A stretch of 24,947 nt of DNA, taken from positions 1 to 24,947 of the forward strand of contig CAZFMX010000049.1 in the NCBI GenBank assembly GCA_964520425.1, written 5' to 3'. Source of the DNA: JAFGFY01 sp964520425. Lineage in GTDB: Bacteria > Desulfobacterota > DSM-4660 > Desulfatiglandales > HGW-15. This document shows, piece after piece, positions 9,437 to 18,900 of this stretch. The translations under genes were made by a program, and so were the position numbers. Each line of letters opens with the position of its first letter. The stretch's first letter is position 1. The notes under the pieces were generated by a model. That model saw only the letters and a program-made list of their open reading frames with translations. It was not told the origin of the DNA and searched no databases.

Positions 9437-11290
9437 ATGGCAGGCGGATTCATCGGGAAGATCTTATGGGTTGATCTGACAAACAAGAAGATCACTGTCG
9501 AGACGCCGGAAGAGAAACTCTATAGAGAGTTTCAGGGTGGTTACGGCTTGGGAGCCAAGATCCTTTTCGACAGAATGGCCCCAGGTGTTGATCCCTTGGG
9601 ACCGGACAATATTTTGGGCATGGTGACGGGTGTTCTTACCGGTACCGACGCCGTCGGTGGTTCACGCTACGTCATGGTAGGCAAGTCGCCGCTGACAGGT
9701 ACGTGGGGGGATGCCAATTCTGGTGGTGACGCCGGTCCTTATCTGAAATTTGCCGGCTATGATGCGGTTTTCTTCACCGGCATTTCAGACAATCCGGTCT
9801 ATCTTCTCATCGACAATGGTAAGGCCGAGCTCAAAGACGCCGTCACATTGTGGGGCAAAGACACATTTGAAACCGAGGATATCCTTAAGGAGCAATATGG
9901 TCCGAAGAACGTGGAGGTCGTATGCATCGGCCCTTCAGGAGAATCTCTTTCCCTCATAGCTGCGGTCATGAACAACAAAGGCCGAGCCGCGGGACGTTCA
10001 GGGCTAGGAGCCGTTATGGGATCCAAGAAGGTAAAAGCCATCGTGCTCAAAGGCGATCTGAGTATTCCCGTGGCGAATGAAGCCAAGGCCAAAGAGATGA
10101 GAAAACGCCACCTGAAGGAACTGACCGGGCACGTAGAGATGTTGAAAAAATGGGGCACTCCAGCCATTTTTACCTTTTGCGCGGAAAGCGACGACGCCCC
10201 TGCGAAAAACTGGGAGGGAGTGGCGGTCATCGATATGCCGGACTATGCAGATATCGGCGCTGATCCGGTTGTAGAGAAACAGGAACGCAGGTATGGCTGC
10301 TGGCGATGCCCCATCGCCTGCGGTGGTCATATGAAAGCCGGGACAGGGGAATATGATTATAGAGAAGGCGCCCACAAACCTGAATATGAAACCCTGGGCA
10401 TGTTCGGCAGCAACCTGCTGAACAGCAACCTCGACTCGATAATCATGGCCAATGATATCTGTAATCGTTATGGGCTGGACACTATTTCGGCCGGAGCGGC
10501 AATCGCCTTTGCCATTGAATGCTATGAAAAGGGCATCATCACCAAAGACGACACCGATGGATTGGAGATGACCTGGGGGAATCACGGCTCGATTATCGCC
10601 GTGCTGGAAAAACTAGCTCGACGAGAAGGCCTGGGCAATCTTTTGGCTGATGGAGTTAAAGTGGCTGCCGACAGAATAGGCAGGGGCTCCGACCAATATG
10701 CCATGCACATCCAGGGTCAGGAAATACCCGCCCACGATCCCAAGGTGGGTCTGGCATTTGCTATTTCCTACGTCCTGGATCCGACACCGGCCCGACACTG
10801 CCAGGGCGGCGAAGGCCCCCTGCCCCCGGGAGTGATACCGGAATTCGACCACGCCAGCTTCAAAGGCCGTGGTCTGCCCCATAAAATCGGCAAATGCTAC
10901 ACACACGTATTCAATGCAGCCGGATTGTGCATGTTCGTTGTGGGGGCCTATCCACATGGGGATTACATGGTTGAGGCCATCAATACCATCGCCGGATGGG
11001 ACGTCACCGCCGAAGAGATGCAGAAGACCGGTGAGCGTATCCTCAACATACGCCATGCCTTCAACATTCGCGAAGGACTCAATGCCAGGGAGTTTCATGT
11101 ACCGGACCGGATCATGGGCAGACCGCCCAAGACCAACGGTCCGAACGCCGGTATGACCCTTGTCGAAGACGAAGTATACAACGAGTTTCTCACTGCTATG
11201 GATTGGGACCTCAAGACAACGAAACCCAGTCGGGAGAAGTTGATCGAATTGGGATTAAATGATGTGGCTGATGTTTTGTATTCGGAATAA
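9437..11290 (+). CDS. tungsten/molybdenum aldehyde ferredoxin oxidoreductase-family enzyme
   Basis: A 617-residue member of the aldehyde:ferredoxin oxidoreductase (AOR) family, cytoplasmic enzymes with a bis-pterin tungsten (or molybdenum) site and one [4Fe-4S] cluster. They oxidise aldehydes, or reduce acids, with ferredoxin. The N-terminal domain is typical (GKILWVDLTNKKI, GGYGLGAKILFDRM, GVLTGTDAVGGSR). The cluster ligands are visible as C288-x2-C291-x3-C295 (YGCWRCPIACGG) with a fourth Cys at 498 (GLCMFVVG), nearly the spacing of characterised AORs. Length is normal. ATG at 9437 has AGGAG 9 nt upstream. A bicupin gene follows 59 nt later with its own strong ribosome-binding site, so the two are probably an operon. 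The substrate cannot be assigned: many AOR paralogues in anaerobes act on unknown carbonyl or aromatic acid substrates. Confidence 0.93.
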   Translation: MAGGFIGKILWVDLTNKKITVETPEEKLYREFQGGYGLGAKILFDRMAPGVDPLGPDNILGMVTGVLTGTDAVGGSRYVMVGKSPLTGTWGDANSGGDAGPYLKFAGYDAVFFTGISDNPVYLLIDNGKAELKDAVTLWGKDTFETEDILKEQYGPKNVEVVCIGPSGESLSLIAAVMNNKGRAAGRSGLGAVMGSKKVKAIVLKGDLSIPVANEAKAKEMRKRHLKELTGHVEMLKKWGTPAIFTFCAESDDAPAKNWEGVAVIDMPDYADIGADPVVEKQERRYGCWRCPIACGGHMKAGTGEYDYREGAHKPEYETLGMFGSNLLNSNLDSIIMANDICNRYGLDTISAGAAIAFAIECYEKGIITKDDTDGLEMTWGNHGSIIAVLEKLARREGLGNLLADGVKVAADRIGRGSDQYAMHIQGQEIPAHDPKVGLAFAISYVLDPTPARHCQGGEGPLPPGVIPEFDHASFKGRGLPHKIGKCYTHVFNAAGLCMFVVGAYPHGDYMVEAINTIAGWDVTAEEMQKTGERILNIRHAFNIREGLNAREFHVPDRIMGRPPKTNGPNAGMTLVEDEVYNEFLTAMDWDLKTTKPSREKLIELGLNDVADVLYSE

Positions 11291-11349
11291 GGAGTGGGCT
11301 TTAGTTTCCTGAACCGATAATCAACTCTCTTTCGCAGGAAGGAGACAGA

Positions 11350-12369
11350 ATGGGCAAATACGATAAGCATATCTGTACCACACTGGAGAAGATTGAATTA
11401 CAGCCGGGGCCGACCAAAGAGGAGAAGATCATGCTGGCCAATGAGGGTTGGCGGATCATGATGGACCATGTGCTCTGGTTGGATGCCGACGTCCTTGCTG
11501 GAGGCTATTACGGCGAGTCCGCCTGGATCTGGCCGGCTTCTTATCCCAACCAGATTCCCCTGGATGAGCTGGCAAGAAGGACGACCCCAGGCCCACCCAT
11601 GTTTCCCCACTACCATGAATTCCCGGAATTGTTATCCTGGTGGGGTAGCGATCCGGACAATCCGAACGACACTTCCACCATGGGTATGATAATGGGGGAT
11701 GAGGAAATCCTTCTGGATGGCAGTTGGGTAGGGTATATCCCGGCTAAAATGTACCATATGCCAATCCGTGTAGCGGGCGGGAAATTGACGGATAAACCGG
11801 TGTTCCACTGGACAGCAGGGCCAGGAATGTACACCAGGGATAAAGATGAAGACCATGAACACGAAGAGAAAGAAGCGGATATTCCGCTTCCAGGCCAGCC
11901 CAAGAGAGATACACAGGAAAACAAAAAGTACTTTGTAATGGGAGGGGATCAGAAGGAACCGCCTGTAAAACTCGATTACATGCCGGATCTGGATCCCAAA
12001 TACTACAGACATCTGGCCTATATTGATGAAGCCATTGTCCCTGATTGCGAATATGGCTGTAACACCATGTTCCTGCTGCCGGGAAATCCCTCTAAAACAG
12101 GGATGAGAATCATGGAACCGCACACCCTGCCTTATGGCACAAATATTACTCTTGTATCATTGAATTATGCTGACGTGACGGATCTATGCGGTGAAGCCGA
12201 ACTCTGGATCGGCGGTGAAAAACACATCATCAGAAAGAATTTCGGCGCCTACATTCCTCCTGGAATCGAACAGGGACCACTGATCCTACGCGATGTTGAG
12301 AAACAGCTTTTCTTTTCAAAATGCAACCCTGTTGGCAAGGGCATCGAAAAATTCCCCGGCGGTAAATAG
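11350..12369 (+). CDS. bicupin-like protein paired with the AOR-family gene
   Basis: A 339-residue protein with no signal peptide that looks like two cupin (beta-barrel) halves. The first half has a cupin metal-binding pattern, H87-x-H89-x3-E93 in PHYHEFPE, with a later His in MYHMPIRV. The second half (about 230-330) has cupin-like strands (FLLPGNPSKTG, EAELWIGGEKH, GAYIPPGIEQGPL) but lacks the His cluster, so it is probably structural. An acidic, charged insertion (about 160-200) separates them. AAGGAG precedes the ATG. Same-strand position 59 nt after the AOR gene suggests a joint role, for example handling the substrate or product or binding metal. I do not recognise a named family, and no reaction should be assigned. 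Confidence 0.7.
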   Translation: MGKYDKHICTTLEKIELQPGPTKEEKIMLANEGWRIMMDHVLWLDADVLAGGYYGESAWIWPASYPNQIPLDELARRTTPGPPMFPHYHEFPELLSWWGSDPDNPNDTSTMGMIMGDEEILLDGSWVGYIPAKMYHMPIRVAGGKLTDKPVFHWTAGPGMYTRDKDEDHEHEEKEADIPLPGQPKRDTQENKKYFVMGGDQKEPPVKLDYMPDLDPKYYRHLAYIDEAIVPDCEYGCNTMFLLPGNPSKTGMRIMEPHTLPYGTNITLVSLNYADVTDLCGEAELWIGGEKHIIRKNFGAYIPPGIEQGPLILRDVEKQLFFSKCNPVGKGIEKFPGGK

Positions 12370-12384
12370 CATCCCGAATATATA

Positions 12385-12416
12385 GAAGCTCCCCATCGCA
12401 AGCGATGGGGAGCTTC
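12385..12416. terminator. strong hairpin, probable bidirectional terminator
   Basis: A perfect inverted repeat, 12385-12399 with 12402-12416, forms a stem of about 14 bp around a CAAG loop. It starts 15 nt after the stop of the bicupin gene and lies downstream of the convergent UGSC gene. There is a short TTA tract but no long T run, so termination efficiency is uncertain. Confidence 0.65.
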
Positions 12417-12424
12417 ATTACCTA

Positions 12425-12566
12425 GTGTCCATCCAGAAACGAGATTTTTTGGGCAAGGTCAAGGAACGCGAAGATTGTAGCCGCAGAAATACATTGCAGT
12501 ATTTCGAGGATTACAATCAGAGTGTGACACAGAGATTGTCCAAAAGGGCCGTTTCTGGATGGACAC
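12425..12566. mobile_element. 142-bp MITE-like element with 6-bp target duplication
   Basis: The ends GTGTCCATCCAGAAACG (12425-12441) and its exact reverse complement (12550-12566) are perfect 17-bp terminal inverted repeats. The direct repeat TACCTA flanks the element at 12419-12424 and 12567-12572, consistent with a target-site duplication. The interior is also palindromic: GATTGTA (12473) pairs with 12512-12518, GAAATAC (12486) pairs with 12499-12505, and TTTTGGGCAA near 12446-12455 pairs with a matching stretch near 12537-12545. The whole element therefore folds as one long imperfect hairpin. It has no coding capacity and would need a transposase in trans. Its right target copy overlaps the stop codon of the UGSC gene. 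Confidence 0.7.
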
Positions 12567-12569
12567 TAC

Positions 12570-14246
12570 CTAGTACTTTTCATATATTGGAACAAGGTTC
12601 TTGTACCTTGCCTTCAATTTCTCCCAGTTGCGGGGCAGCTTAATTTCTCTGGTGACAAAACTGTTTCCAAAGCCCCCCGCACTCTGTAACAGTCCCATCC
12701 ATACGCCGGGTCCACCGGTCACTATGATCATGAAATCGTCATCTTGCAGTTGTCCTGCTTGACGACTGTTTCTCTGTCCGGATTGTTTCATGATGAATTC
12801 TTTGACCCGCTTTTTGGACCATCCTTCACTTGAAAATATCTTGGCATGATCCGGAATCACCATCATACAGGCCAAAGACATGGGATTCATGCCTGCCAGG
12901 GCAGTGGCAATACCCTGGGCGTTTGTTTGAGCGGGAATGGTCTGCGCGTAACGATTCGGAAACATGACCGTTACAGTATTGTCGTTCTTCTCAAATCCGA
13001 GTTCGACATGCAGGGGATCCCAGGGGCTTTCCTCTTCATTCTCACCGAGCACAAGCGAGTATTTGGCGGGATTTCCCAGCGTCCCCATATCTTCAACGCC
13101 CTTTCTCGCGCCGCCGATATTCTTGACGATGAAACCAATGGCTCGTCCGATGGCGGCATTGGCAAGATTTCCCGGGCTGAGGGCGCCCGAACCACAATTA
13201 ATGTGGATATCTTTTCGCACGGGTCCATTGATTACAAGCAACGGAGCCCATGAACCGGTGCTGACTTCAAAAGTATCAAAACGTGTTTTCGGATCCGAAA
13301 GGGCTTCCACCGCTGCGATCAGTACCGGCATGTGCGTAGGCAGAGCCCCGGCCATGACCGCATTCACGGCGATCTTCTCCACGGTGGCCTTGCCCATCCG
13401 GGGGATGATTTTGGCCACAACATAGTCGGACGGCAGGTCTGTTCCGGTCATCATTTCAGCTACGGCTTCTTCGGAAGGCGGCGTAATCGGCAGGCCGTCC
13501 CCCCAGCCTTTGCGATAGAAGAATTGATTGATGTCTTGATAGGTCCCTTTGAAAACGATTCTGGGTTCTTTCTTAGGTTCTGATTGGGGTGATTTCTCTT
13601 CCTCGGTCAGAGGTTTGGTCAACGCAGCAATAATGTCGTCAAATACTTCGTCGATGCCCGATTCAATATCCTCAGCAACAGTGGATTCACATGCGATCGA
13701 TGTCCCCAGAACCCGAAGTCCCGGCATACCCTTGCCGGATGCTGCGGAGTGGGCATCGTTTACAAAACCGCGATTCGCCAGTAACACGACCGGCGTTCCA
13801 AAGTCCTCAATGGCTATGCCATTATATGCGAGGAACTTTGTGCAAGACCCTCAATCCCCGACCGCAGCAATGACGGCATCCATATCTTTCGCCCATGCAG
13901 TGAACTTTTGCAGGTTTTCCGTTTCGGTCTCCGTGACATTCGGCAGGGTTGAGTCAAAGAGGCTAGTCTCACAGTCGGGGAAGCGTTCCTTTAGTCTCCT
14001 TTCCACAACGGCCTGTATAGGTCTGGCCGCTCGCTTAAAGTTGGCGAAAAGTCCGATCTTTTTTTTCGCCAAGGTATCCACTCTGGGAGAAATTCCCCGC
14101 ACAGGTATTGGGTCGACTTCAGCCCATGGACTGAGGACCTCCCATTGATATTCAGAAGCATCTTTGGCAGAAGAAGCCCCAGACCATGAGAGTGTCGCCA
14201 TGACGGTTAGGACCGCCATGGCCAAAACAGGTATAAATCTGAGCAT
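12570..14246 (-). CDS. UGSC-family selenoprotein with export signal (TGA at 13853-13851 read as Sec)
   Basis: Standard translation stops after 131 residues at TGA 13853-13851, but the same frame stays open to 12570. Reading the TGA as selenocysteine gives 558 residues with U132-G-S-C135, the motif that names the UGSC (seleno)protein family. A signal peptide is visible (MLRFIPVLAM..WSGASSA), so the product is probably exported. Residues about 60-180 form an alpha/beta domain with the U-x2-C redox pair. After a Pro/Glu-rich linker, a second domain (about 205-558) has the pattern YRKGWGDGLPITPP, GALPTHMPVLIAA and GNLANAAIGRAIG. AAGGAGG precedes ATG 14246. It lies 93 nt after the cytochrome-DUF1573 gene and is probably cotranscribed with it. 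Function is unknown; the motif suggests a thiol/selenol redox role. The chance that the TGA is a simple nonsense mutation is small because both sides are well preserved and a hairpin follows. Confidence 0.9.
13800..13853 (-). promoter_or_regulatory. Sec codon TGA and SECIS-like hairpin of the UGSC gene
   Basis: The TGA is at 13853-13851. Starting 12 nt after it, a stem forms between 13839-13830 and 13808-13800 (9 bp with one bulged U). It is topped, after a 6-nt one-sided bulge, by a 6-bp stem AATGGC/GCCATT with an ATA loop at 13817-13815, about 34 nt after the TGA. The distance fits bacterial SECIS elements. The apical loop lacks the usual leading G, so this assignment is weaker than for the other two genes in the window. 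Confidence 0.6.
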
Positions 14247-14339
14247 GATATATTCCTCCTTTATACTCTTTATTCTAATACTCTAATGGGTATCATGGTT
14301 GATGTCGATTAAAAACACTGTTTTGCTTATCAAAGCGCA

Positions 14340-15551
14340 TTATGGGCTCGTGGCGCCTATGACCATCATTGCGTATTGCCCATTCAATACGTTGCGAGCA
14401 TTTGAGTCGATGAGAAGAACCTCTACGAATGGACCGATGGTATTGATCTGAAGGATTATTTCAAACCCCGTAGACTCTTTGGGGAGTATATGCTTGTTCA
14501 TTTCCCCTTCTTGGACAACAAGACTTTTGCCTGTAGCCGAATAGATCTTTGTGATTTCAAGGGATTGATTGCCTTCATTGCTAACCTTGAAGTCTATTTT
14601 GTTCTGCGAGCCTTTTCGCAAAGAACCGACATTGATTTTCCTTGGTTCCACTCTAATCCGAGCCGCGGGGGCGGGCAGGACTTCCCCTTTTAAGGTGATT
14701 TCAAGTTTTGGCTGAACAAGGCTATCGGTAAGCAAATAGACCCGTTTTTCATAGGGGCCCGGTCGTCCATCAGTATCGTAGATAATCTTCAGGACCGCAT
14801 CTTCTTTCGGATTTAATCGGTGCTTTCCAAGCACCGCACGGGTGCAAGCTCAGGAGCTGATGACATCGGTAATGCGGATCGTCTCTTCCCCAGCATTCAG
14901 TATACGTGTATAAACAATAGCCGGTGCTCCTTCTTGGACTGGGGTCAACTCATGGATTGTTTTATCAACAGAAAGCGTTGAATTCACGCGTGAAGGGGAT
15001 GGTTCAGCCGACGGTCTGCTACCGTTAAATGTGTCTTCACCATGAACCAGAGCAACCTTACTCTGGAAGTCAAAATGGGGATCTTGACTCATAGTGTGAC
15101 AGGTGCGGCAGTCTTGTTCAGTGGGTGAAGGGATGATGCTGCGCGTATCATCAGGTTTATCGATGTGGTGTTTGCCCGGGCCGTGGCAAGATTCACATTG
15201 AACACCTGAAAGCTCCAAGGTCAGCTCATGATCCAGAAATCCCCCCGCTTTACCATATCCCACTACGTGGCATTGCAGGCAGGCCGGCAGATCTTGCTGC
15301 CCTGAGTTTAAGAGACTGTCATAGGCATTTGCATGGGGGGTTTGACTCCATAACTGATTGATATCGGCATGGCAGTCGCCACAGATCTCCGATCCGATAT
15401 ATTGACCATATATTTCCGCTGAAACCTGGCAGGGGCAGAGATTTAGAATCAACCCAAAGGCCAATAGGCAGAGAAGCAGTCGGCTCTTTGGGCGACTGCA
15501 TTTTAGGGGAAAAGTTGGCGAAGAAATCCCCTTGTGATGGGATCGTCTCAT
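14340..15551 (-). CDS. tetraheme c-type cytochrome-DUF1573 selenoprotein (TGA at 14852-14850 read as Sec)
   Basis: Standard translation ends after 233 residues at TGA 14852-14850. The frame continues to 14340, giving 403 residues if residue 234 is Sec. A signal peptide (about 22-46, RLLLCLLAFGLILNLCPC..SA) leads into a cytochrome c554-type domain with four heme sites: CGDCH, CLQCH, CESCH and CRTCH (about 57-155). After a linker comes an immunoglobulin-like DUF1573 domain in which the usual SSCGCT motif reads SSUACT, so Sec replaces the first Cys of a CxC pair. The rest of the domain and an added beta-rich tail (to 403) are intact. The start ATG 15551 has no clear ribosome-binding site. The UGSC gene follows on the same strand. 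The architecture recalls the Geobacter ExtKL proteins, which I recall being described as Sec-containing; this is from memory. It is a likely periplasmic electron-transfer or thiol/chalcogen redox protein. Confidence 0.85.
14818..14852 (-). promoter_or_regulatory. Sec codon TGA and SECIS hairpin of the cytochrome-DUF1573 gene
   Basis: Starting 14 nt after the TGA (14852-14850), CGGTGCTT (14836-14829) pairs perfectly with AAGCACCG (14825-14818) around a GGA loop (14828-14826). The loop begins 22 nt after the TGA and starts with G. This matches the described bacterial SECIS pattern of a small apical loop with a G among its first two bases, 16-37 nt after the UGA. Confidence 0.8.
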
Positions 15552-15970
15552 TTTGAGGTATGAGTATAGGGGAGTTCCAGCTTATATGTCAAGGCAAGAA
15601 GATTATTCGATGTTGCTGGTGGATTTAGTTGTGAACGAAATCCACCGCCTCTGGCGGCGGACCCGGAGAGGTTCTATCGTTCCGGCGAGAAACAAATGGT
15701 TGCTTCGTACAGGAGAGATGCTCAAGGGACAGAGGCTTTTCTTTAGTTCCGAGGCTCCAGGCCTGGTCTTTTCAATGACTTATCTGCGAGGGAAACTTGC
15801 CCCCTCCAATGTTCTTCATAGATAAGTCACGAAAAGACGGCGTCCTCCCGCCAGTCACAACAGAAATGCATCTGTCCTTTGAGATCCCCTTGAGGGGGCT
15901 ACCTGAGGCTTCTCGCTATGTGGAAGCGTACTAAGGCAGCATAGATTGAGTGTTGGCTCTCGTTACTCAT
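15552..15970. other. intergenic region with several inverted repeats
   Basis: There is no convincing gene here; the open frame at 15553-15825 has Arg-rich, low-quality coding content. Three hairpins stand out: GGTGGATTT (15618-15626) with 15638-15646; CCGCC (15645-15649) with 15653-15657; and a longer imperfect repeat, 15766-15785 with 15820-15838. The last has about 18 paired positions, broken at one site, with a loop of about 34 nt. The region could hold a terminator or attenuator for the kinase upstream (its stop is at 15971) and the promoter of the cytochrome gene. It could also be a decayed repeat element. Confidence 0.4.
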
Positions 15971-18900
15971 TCAAGATCCCATTTCTCCTCGGATCACTTC
16001 ACTCAGCACCCTAGACATGGACTGTGGTTCATAGGGTTTTGGCAAGATGCCTTTGAAACCATATTGCTTGAAGTCGGCTAGAACCAGATTTTCGGAGTAA
16101 CCACTGGATACGATGGCCTTTGCCTCAGGTTCTATCTCCAGTAGTTTTTTGATGGCGTCTTTGCCTCCCATTCCTCCCGGAACGGTTAAATCCAGGATAA
16201 CGGCGTCATATGGTTTTCCGGTTTCCTTTGCCGCTTTGAACATCTCTATGGCCTTAGATCCTTCCTCTGAAAATTCCGGCTCATAGCCCAATTTTACCAG
16301 CATCCTCCCGACCATGGCCCTTAAAGGGGCTTCATCATCCATTACCAGTATTTTACCTGTTCCCGATATCATTTTGCCTTCCTCCCTTTTTCGGGCCCTC
16401 CTTTCTGAGGCGGGCAGGTAGATCTGAAATGTCGTCCCCTCTCCCAATTCCGATTCCACTCTGATATGGCCGTCATGATTCTTTACTATGGAATAGGCTG
16501 TGGCAAGCCCAAGGCCACTCCCTTCAGGCTTTGTCGTAAAGAATGGGTCAAACACTTTTGTGATATCCTCTTTCGCTATACCCTGTCCCTGATCTGTGAT
16601 GGATATCCTGACGTATCTCCCCGGTTCAATTGGTATACCATGTGTATCTTCGATTGTGAGATTTTCTCCGGTGATCCGGATTTTCCCGCCATCCGGCATG
16701 GCTTGGTTTGCATTCATCACCACATTATTGATGACCTGGTTGATTTGTCCGACATCCACATCCACCGGCCAGAGGTTTTCCTCAATGGAAAACTCACAAC
16801 TCGATTTTGAGCCCCTCAGCACAAAGACGGATGATTCCGTGATAACCTCTTTTATTGACGAGGTCTCCTTGACTGGCGCTCCACCCTTGGCAAAGGTGAG
16901 TAACTGTTTGGTCAGTGCCTGAGCCCTTGATGAAGCGTTCTCCATCTCACTTAAGAGGTCAAAGATTTCTTCCTTAGGATCCACCTCCATCTTGGCCATG
17001 TAAGTATTGCCGAGAATTGTTGTCAGGATGTTGTTGAAATCATGGGCGATCCCGCCTGCAAGGATTCCAATGGACTCTAGTTTCTGGGTCCTTAGAAGTT
17101 CCTCTTCCATCCTCTTTTGTTCGGTAATATCCTGATTTACTCCATAGGTACGGATCGTCTTACCCTGGCTGTCCTTGACAACAAAAACCTTGATGGATAT
17201 ATAGCCGACGTTCCCATCACCGTAGATTATGCGGTGCTCCATTCGCTGACTGAAATCTGGATCTTTTGTTTCGATAGCTTTTTTAACCGCTTCTTCAACA
17301 AAGTGTCTATCATCAGGATGAACAAAACGCCGGGCGTATTCAGAGGATGACATGGTGTATCCTCCCACTTCCTCGGCTGTGGTACGAAAGATTTTATAGA
17401 AATGATCATTGAAGGTGAAGAGGTCGTTAGAAACATTAAATTCCCAGGGAGCGAGATTCGCTCTTTCCAGGGCGTCGGACAACATAGTCTGCATCTTCTC
17501 CCGCTCTTCCTCAGCTTGCTTGCGTTCGGTGATGTCCTGATTCGCTCCATAGGTATTTACCGTCTTACCTTGGCTGTCCTTGATAAGGCGAATTATAACG
17601 GATATATGACCGACTGTCCCATCGCCATAAAGAATGCGGTGCTCCAATCGTTGTTCGGCGTCGGGATCATCTGCTTGGATAGACTTTTCAACTTCTTCTT
17701 TAACAACATGTCTATCATCAGGATGAACAAAGCGTCGGGAATATTCAGAGGATGACATGGTATATCCTCCCACTTCCTCGGCTGTAGTGCGAAACATCTT
17801 ATAGAAATGATCATTGAAGGTGAAGAAGTCCTCAGCAACATTATATTCCCAGGGGCCGAGATTGGCTATTTCCACGGCGTTGGACAACTGTGCCTGAAGC
17901 CTTGCCTGCTCTATTTCTGCCTGCTTCTGCACGGTAATGTCCTGATTCACCCCATAGAGACGGAGCGCCTTACCCTGGCTGTCTTTGACAACGAAAATCT
18001 TGACGGAGAAATAACCGCTGGTCCCATCGCCACGAATGATGCGGTGCTCCGTGTGTAGTCCGGAGTCTGGATTAATTGCACTGAAAGTGTCACTAATTGG
18101 TCCTATAGCAGTAAGATCATCGGGATGAACAAAGCGTCGGGAATATTCAGAGGATGACATGGTATATCCTCCCACTTCCTCGGCTGTGGCACGAAGGAGT
18201 TTATAGAAATGATCATTGAACGTGAAAAGGTCGTTGGTAACATCATATTCCCAGGGGGCAAGATTGGCTATTTCCAAGGCGTTGGACAACTGCGCTTGCA
18301 GCTTCTCCCGCTCTATTTCCGCTTGTTTTCGCTCGGTGATGTCCTGATTCACTCCATAGGTGCGAACGGCTTTACCCTGACTGTCCCTGACAACCAGCAT
18401 CTTAACGGATGTATAGCCAATGGTTCCGTCGCTGTAAACAGAACGGTGCTCCGAGCGCTCCTCGGATTCTGGAGCCATTGTCTCGAGAATCTCAGCAAGC
18501 GGTCCTACATTGTCATCGGGATGAACAAAGCACCGAGCGTGTTCTTCAGATGAGATTTCATACCCTCCCATTTCCTCGGCTGTGGTATGATAAAGTTTAT
18601 AAAAATGATCATTTAATATGAACACGTCCTTCGCGACATCATATTCCCAGGGGGCGAGATCGGCTATTTCCAAGGCATTGGACAACTGCGCCTGTAGCTT
18701 CTCCCTCTCTATTTCTGCCTGCTTACGCTCAGTGATGTCCTGTGTCGCTCCATAGATATGGATGGTGTTGCCTTGGGTGTCCTTGATAAAGAGAAGATTG
18801 ATGGACACATAGCCGGTAGTCCCGTCACCATAGATCATTCGACCATCGATTCGCCGTTTGATATCTTGACCTGATGCCTTGTCTTCTTCCAACATTTCCT

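Noticed and set aside
12425..12643. 72-codon ORF across the MITE
   Set aside because: It spans the inverted ends of the element and runs antisense into the 3' end of the UGSC gene, with no coding signature.
12570..13787. Separate gene starting at GTG 13787
   Set aside because: The frame is open upstream to the TGA at 13853-13851 and through it to a good start at 14246. The UGSC motif and the downstream hairpin support one Sec-containing gene.
14340..14834. Separate DUF1573 gene starting at GTG 14834
   Set aside because: It would begin in the middle of the DUF1573 domain, five codons after the TGA and inside the SECIS stem. The upstream frame supplies the first part of the domain.
15553..15825. 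90-codon ORF on the plus strand
   Set aside because: It lies on inverted repeats, has Arg-rich composition typical of non-coding sequence and lacks a ribosome-binding site and known domain.
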